This document shows positions 62,494 through 64,000 of a DNA stretch of 64,000 nt, piece after piece. A program made the position numbers and the translations under genes. Each line of letters begins with the position of its first letter. Positions within the stretch are counted from its first letter, which is position 1. The DNA is from Pontimonas sp. (lineage in GTDB: Bacteria; Actinomycetota; Actinomycetes; Actinomycetales; Microbacteriaceae): the NCBI GenBank assembly GCA_018402295.1, contig JAGYJI010000007.1, forward strand, positions 111,464 to 175,463, read 5' to 3'. The notes beneath the pieces are model-generated. The model was not told the DNA's origin, did not search any database, and saw only the letters and a program-made list of their open reading frames with translations.

Positions 62494-63250
62494 ATGACCC
62501 AGCTTGACACTTCGCTGTCCCTTTCAGGAAAAGTTGCGGCAATTACGGGAGCGGCCTCCGGTATCGGTAGCGCCATTGCAGATCTATATGCCTCGCGAGG
62601 CGCCAGTATCGCAGTATTGGACATGCTGGAAGATAAAGCTGGCGAGAAAGCCGCCCAACTGGGGGCGGGGCCGCAGCCTTTGCTGTGAACGTCAGCGACC
62701 CTCATTCCGTCAACGATGCTGTCGCCAAGACTGAAAGCCACTTCGGCCACATCGACATACTTGTCAACTCTGCGGGAGTTGTGGCGCTCGCCCTGCCGAG
62801 GCAGTGACAGATTCTGATTGGGACCGCCAAATCTCCGTAAATCTCACGGGAACCTTTAACGTTTCTCGTGCTGTCGGGAACGTGATGTTGCAGGCTGGGT
62901 CAGGAAAAATCATCAATCTCGCCTCTCAAGCCGGCTCGATAGCGCTTGCGCACCATGCCGCCTACTGCGCTTCCAAGTGGGGCGTCATCGGGTTGACCAA
63001 GGTGCTTGCCTCCGAGTGGGCGGGGCGGGGTGTGACGGTGAATAGTATTTCGCCCACCGTTGTTCTCACCGAGCTCGGAAAAAAGGCGTGGGCCGGGGAG
63101 AAAGGTGAGGCAATGAAAAAGCTCATTCCCACGGGACGGTTTGCTCTGCCCGAGGAAATCGCAGCGATGGCTCTGTTTCTTGCATCCCCTCTCTCGGAAA
63201 TGATTAACGGCGCCGACATCGTCATCGATGGGGGTTACTCCATCCAATAG
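62494..63250 (+). CDS. SDR dehydrogenase, D-threitol dehydrogenase-like (two frameshifts)
   Basis: About 253 residues. Classical SDR features: AITGAASGIGSAIA (cofactor), ILVNSAG, the catalytic Ser in NLASQAGS, and YCASK (Tyr and Lys), then NSISPTVVLTELGKKAW. The GEKGEAMKKLIPTGRF segment resembles D-threitol dehydrogenase (DthD) and GolD-type polyol dehydrogenases. Lost bases near 62665 and 62795 split the frame. ATG 62494, RBS AAGGAGAAA. Third gene of the operon. Confidence 0.85.
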
Positions 63251-63310
63251 CTGGCGGGGTCCAGAGAAAAAACTAGGTCATCCGCCGGTGTCTGAGAACC
63301 CTCACCGCGA

Positions 63311-63332
63311 TGACAAGATTCTGGCGTCGCGG
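63311..63332 (+). repeat. 22-base direct repeat, right copy
   Basis: Identical to 55309-55330. Here it forms the end of a short open stretch reading DDKILASR then SD and a stop, mimicking the C terminus of the CNNM protein. It sits 60 bases after the SDR stop. The rest of 63251-63451 holds no gene. Confidence 0.85.
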
Positions 63333-63431
63333 TCGGATTAACCGGGCGTAAGGGTATTCCTCGGCGTGATCTGGGGATAACTTCTGTGCGCCGGAGGTCA
63401 CCGAAGGTAGTCTCGGGTGATGACGGCACTA

Positions 63432-63443
63432 GTTACATGTAAC
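63432..63443. promoter_or_regulatory. Palindrome GTTACATGTAAC, candidate antitoxin operator
   Basis: A perfect 12-base palindrome ending 8 bases before the antitoxin ATG, where it would cover the promoter or ribosome binding site. Toxin-antitoxin pairs usually autoregulate through such sites. Confidence 0.5.
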
Positions 63444-63451
63444 ATGGGCAC

Positions 63452-63676
63452 ATGGTCGAGGACAGCAATGACGGCAAGCCCGTGAGGGCTCGAGTGTCAC
63501 GGCACCGCTCGAAGCTCCGAGACGCTGGGCTCAAGCCCGTGCAGCTGTGGGTTCCCGATACTGCCAATACTGATGTTCGCTCGCGCCTCCAGGATCTGTC
63601 CTATCAGGTGGAGAATTACCCCGGGGCTGACGATGATCGAGCCTTCCTCTATGCCCTCACTCAGGACCCGGAGTGA
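63452..63676 (+). CDS. MazE-like antitoxin (DUF3018 type)
   Basis: 74 residues with the family core RVSRHRSKLRDAGLKPVQLWVPDT, a ribbon-type DNA-binding N terminus, and an acidic C-terminal half (ENYPGADDDRAF) expected to bind the toxin. The stop overlaps the downstream toxin start by 4 bases (GTGA), typical of antitoxin-first cassettes. Confidence 0.82.
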   Translation: MVEDSNDGKPVRARVSRHRSKLRDAGLKPVQLWVPDTANTDVRSRLQDLSYQVENYPGADDDRAFLYALTQDPE

Positions 63677-64000
63677 AACGCGGAGAACTTTACGTGGCCG
63701 CGGCGGGATCGGGTTATGTCGGTAAACCTCGGCCGGTGTTGATTGTCCAAGATGATGCGCTCATCGGACTTGAGTCTGTGATTGTCTGCCCTCTCTCCAC
63801 CGCGTCACCCGTGCTGGAACCCTTGCGGATCGGAATCCCCGCCACTGATGCGACAGGACTCGACCAGCCCAGCGCCATCATGCTCGACAAGGTATCTGCT
63901 ATCTCCAGGTCGAAGATTGGGCACTACGTGGGTGTGGCTGACGCTTCGGTAATGCGTTTAGTGACCCGAGGGCTCGCTACGGTGCTCGGATTTGGGCAGA
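63673..64000 (+). CDS. PemK/MazF-type mRNA interferase toxin, partial (cut by window end)
   Basis: An open frame from GTG 63673 to the window end (109 residues seen). It starts KRGELYVAAAGSGYVGKPRPVLIVQDD, the MazF/PemK first strands, then IVCPLSTAS, the QPSAIMLDKVSAI block containing the conserved LDQ/K-V catalytic-site strand, and KIGHYVG. Expected to cleave mRNA at short motifs. The C-terminal few residues lie beyond the window. Confidence 0.86.
   Translation, partial: MKRGELYVAAAGSGYVGKPRPVLIVQDDALIGLESVIVCPLSTASPVLEPLRIGIPATDATGLDQPSAIMLDKVSAISRSKIGHYVGVADASVMRLVTRGLATVLGFGQ

Overview
The window looks like aquatic high-GC Actinobacteria, most likely Microbacteriaceae. Supporting signs are the gene order (nifS-mnmA, dxr-rseP-ispG-proS-nusA-ylxR-infB-rbfA, rpsO-pnp-M16 peptidase, ligA-gatCAB, orn next to tRNA-His), frequent GTG starts, tight or overlapping genes, and a stand-alone proton-pump rhodopsin. 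I cannot fix the genus without a search.

Layout. 1-12 kb is a housekeeping run: tRNA thiolation, isoprenoid (MEP) enzymes, a site-2 protease, prolyl-tRNA synthetase and the nusA-infB-rbfA translation/transcription block. 12-21 kb holds DNA repair and maintenance genes (mutY, SNF2 helicase, Nudix hydrolase, a TM0106-type nuclease), a glutaredoxin and aspartase. 21-34 kb carries rpsO, pnp, the rhodopsin with its own AT-rich leader and terminator, an M16 peptidase, ligA and gatCAB. 34-41 kb has small accessory genes, then a TPP riboswitch driving a YkoE-type ECF thiamine/precursor importer whose two ATPases and T component are one polypeptide, then tRNA-His and orn. 41-47 kb holds a MacAB-like ABC system, a CPA2 antiporter and an MFS carrier. 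47-54 kb is a phosphonate module: phnD-phnC-phnE, an FAD oxidoreductase, a phosphonatase-like HAD hydrolase and a convergent tyrosine-phosphatase-family gene. 54-55 kb is a CNNM/CorC gene. 55.3-63.3 kb is a divergent four-carbon sugar-alcohol (tetritol) operon: regulator and ABC importer on one side, kinase, isomerase and dehydrogenase on the other. It is bounded by 22-bp direct repeats that duplicate the 3' end of the CNNM gene. The window ends in a MazE/MazF-type toxin-antitoxin pair, the toxin cut by the window edge.

How the genes work together. The phosphonate module would import a phosphonate, oxidise its amine with the FAD enzyme and split the C-P bond with the HAD enzyme, with no PhnW transaminase present. 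The tetritol operon would import a tetritol and convert it via a ketotetrose and its phosphate to erythrose 4-phosphate. The rhodopsin would add light-driven proton motive force.

Caveat. At least 27 single-base frameshifts in 17 genes, mostly in short G or C runs and including essential genes (dxr, proS, pnp, gatB), show that this is draft sequence with indel errors. Broken genes are therefore listed as CDS spanning the frameshift unless noted.
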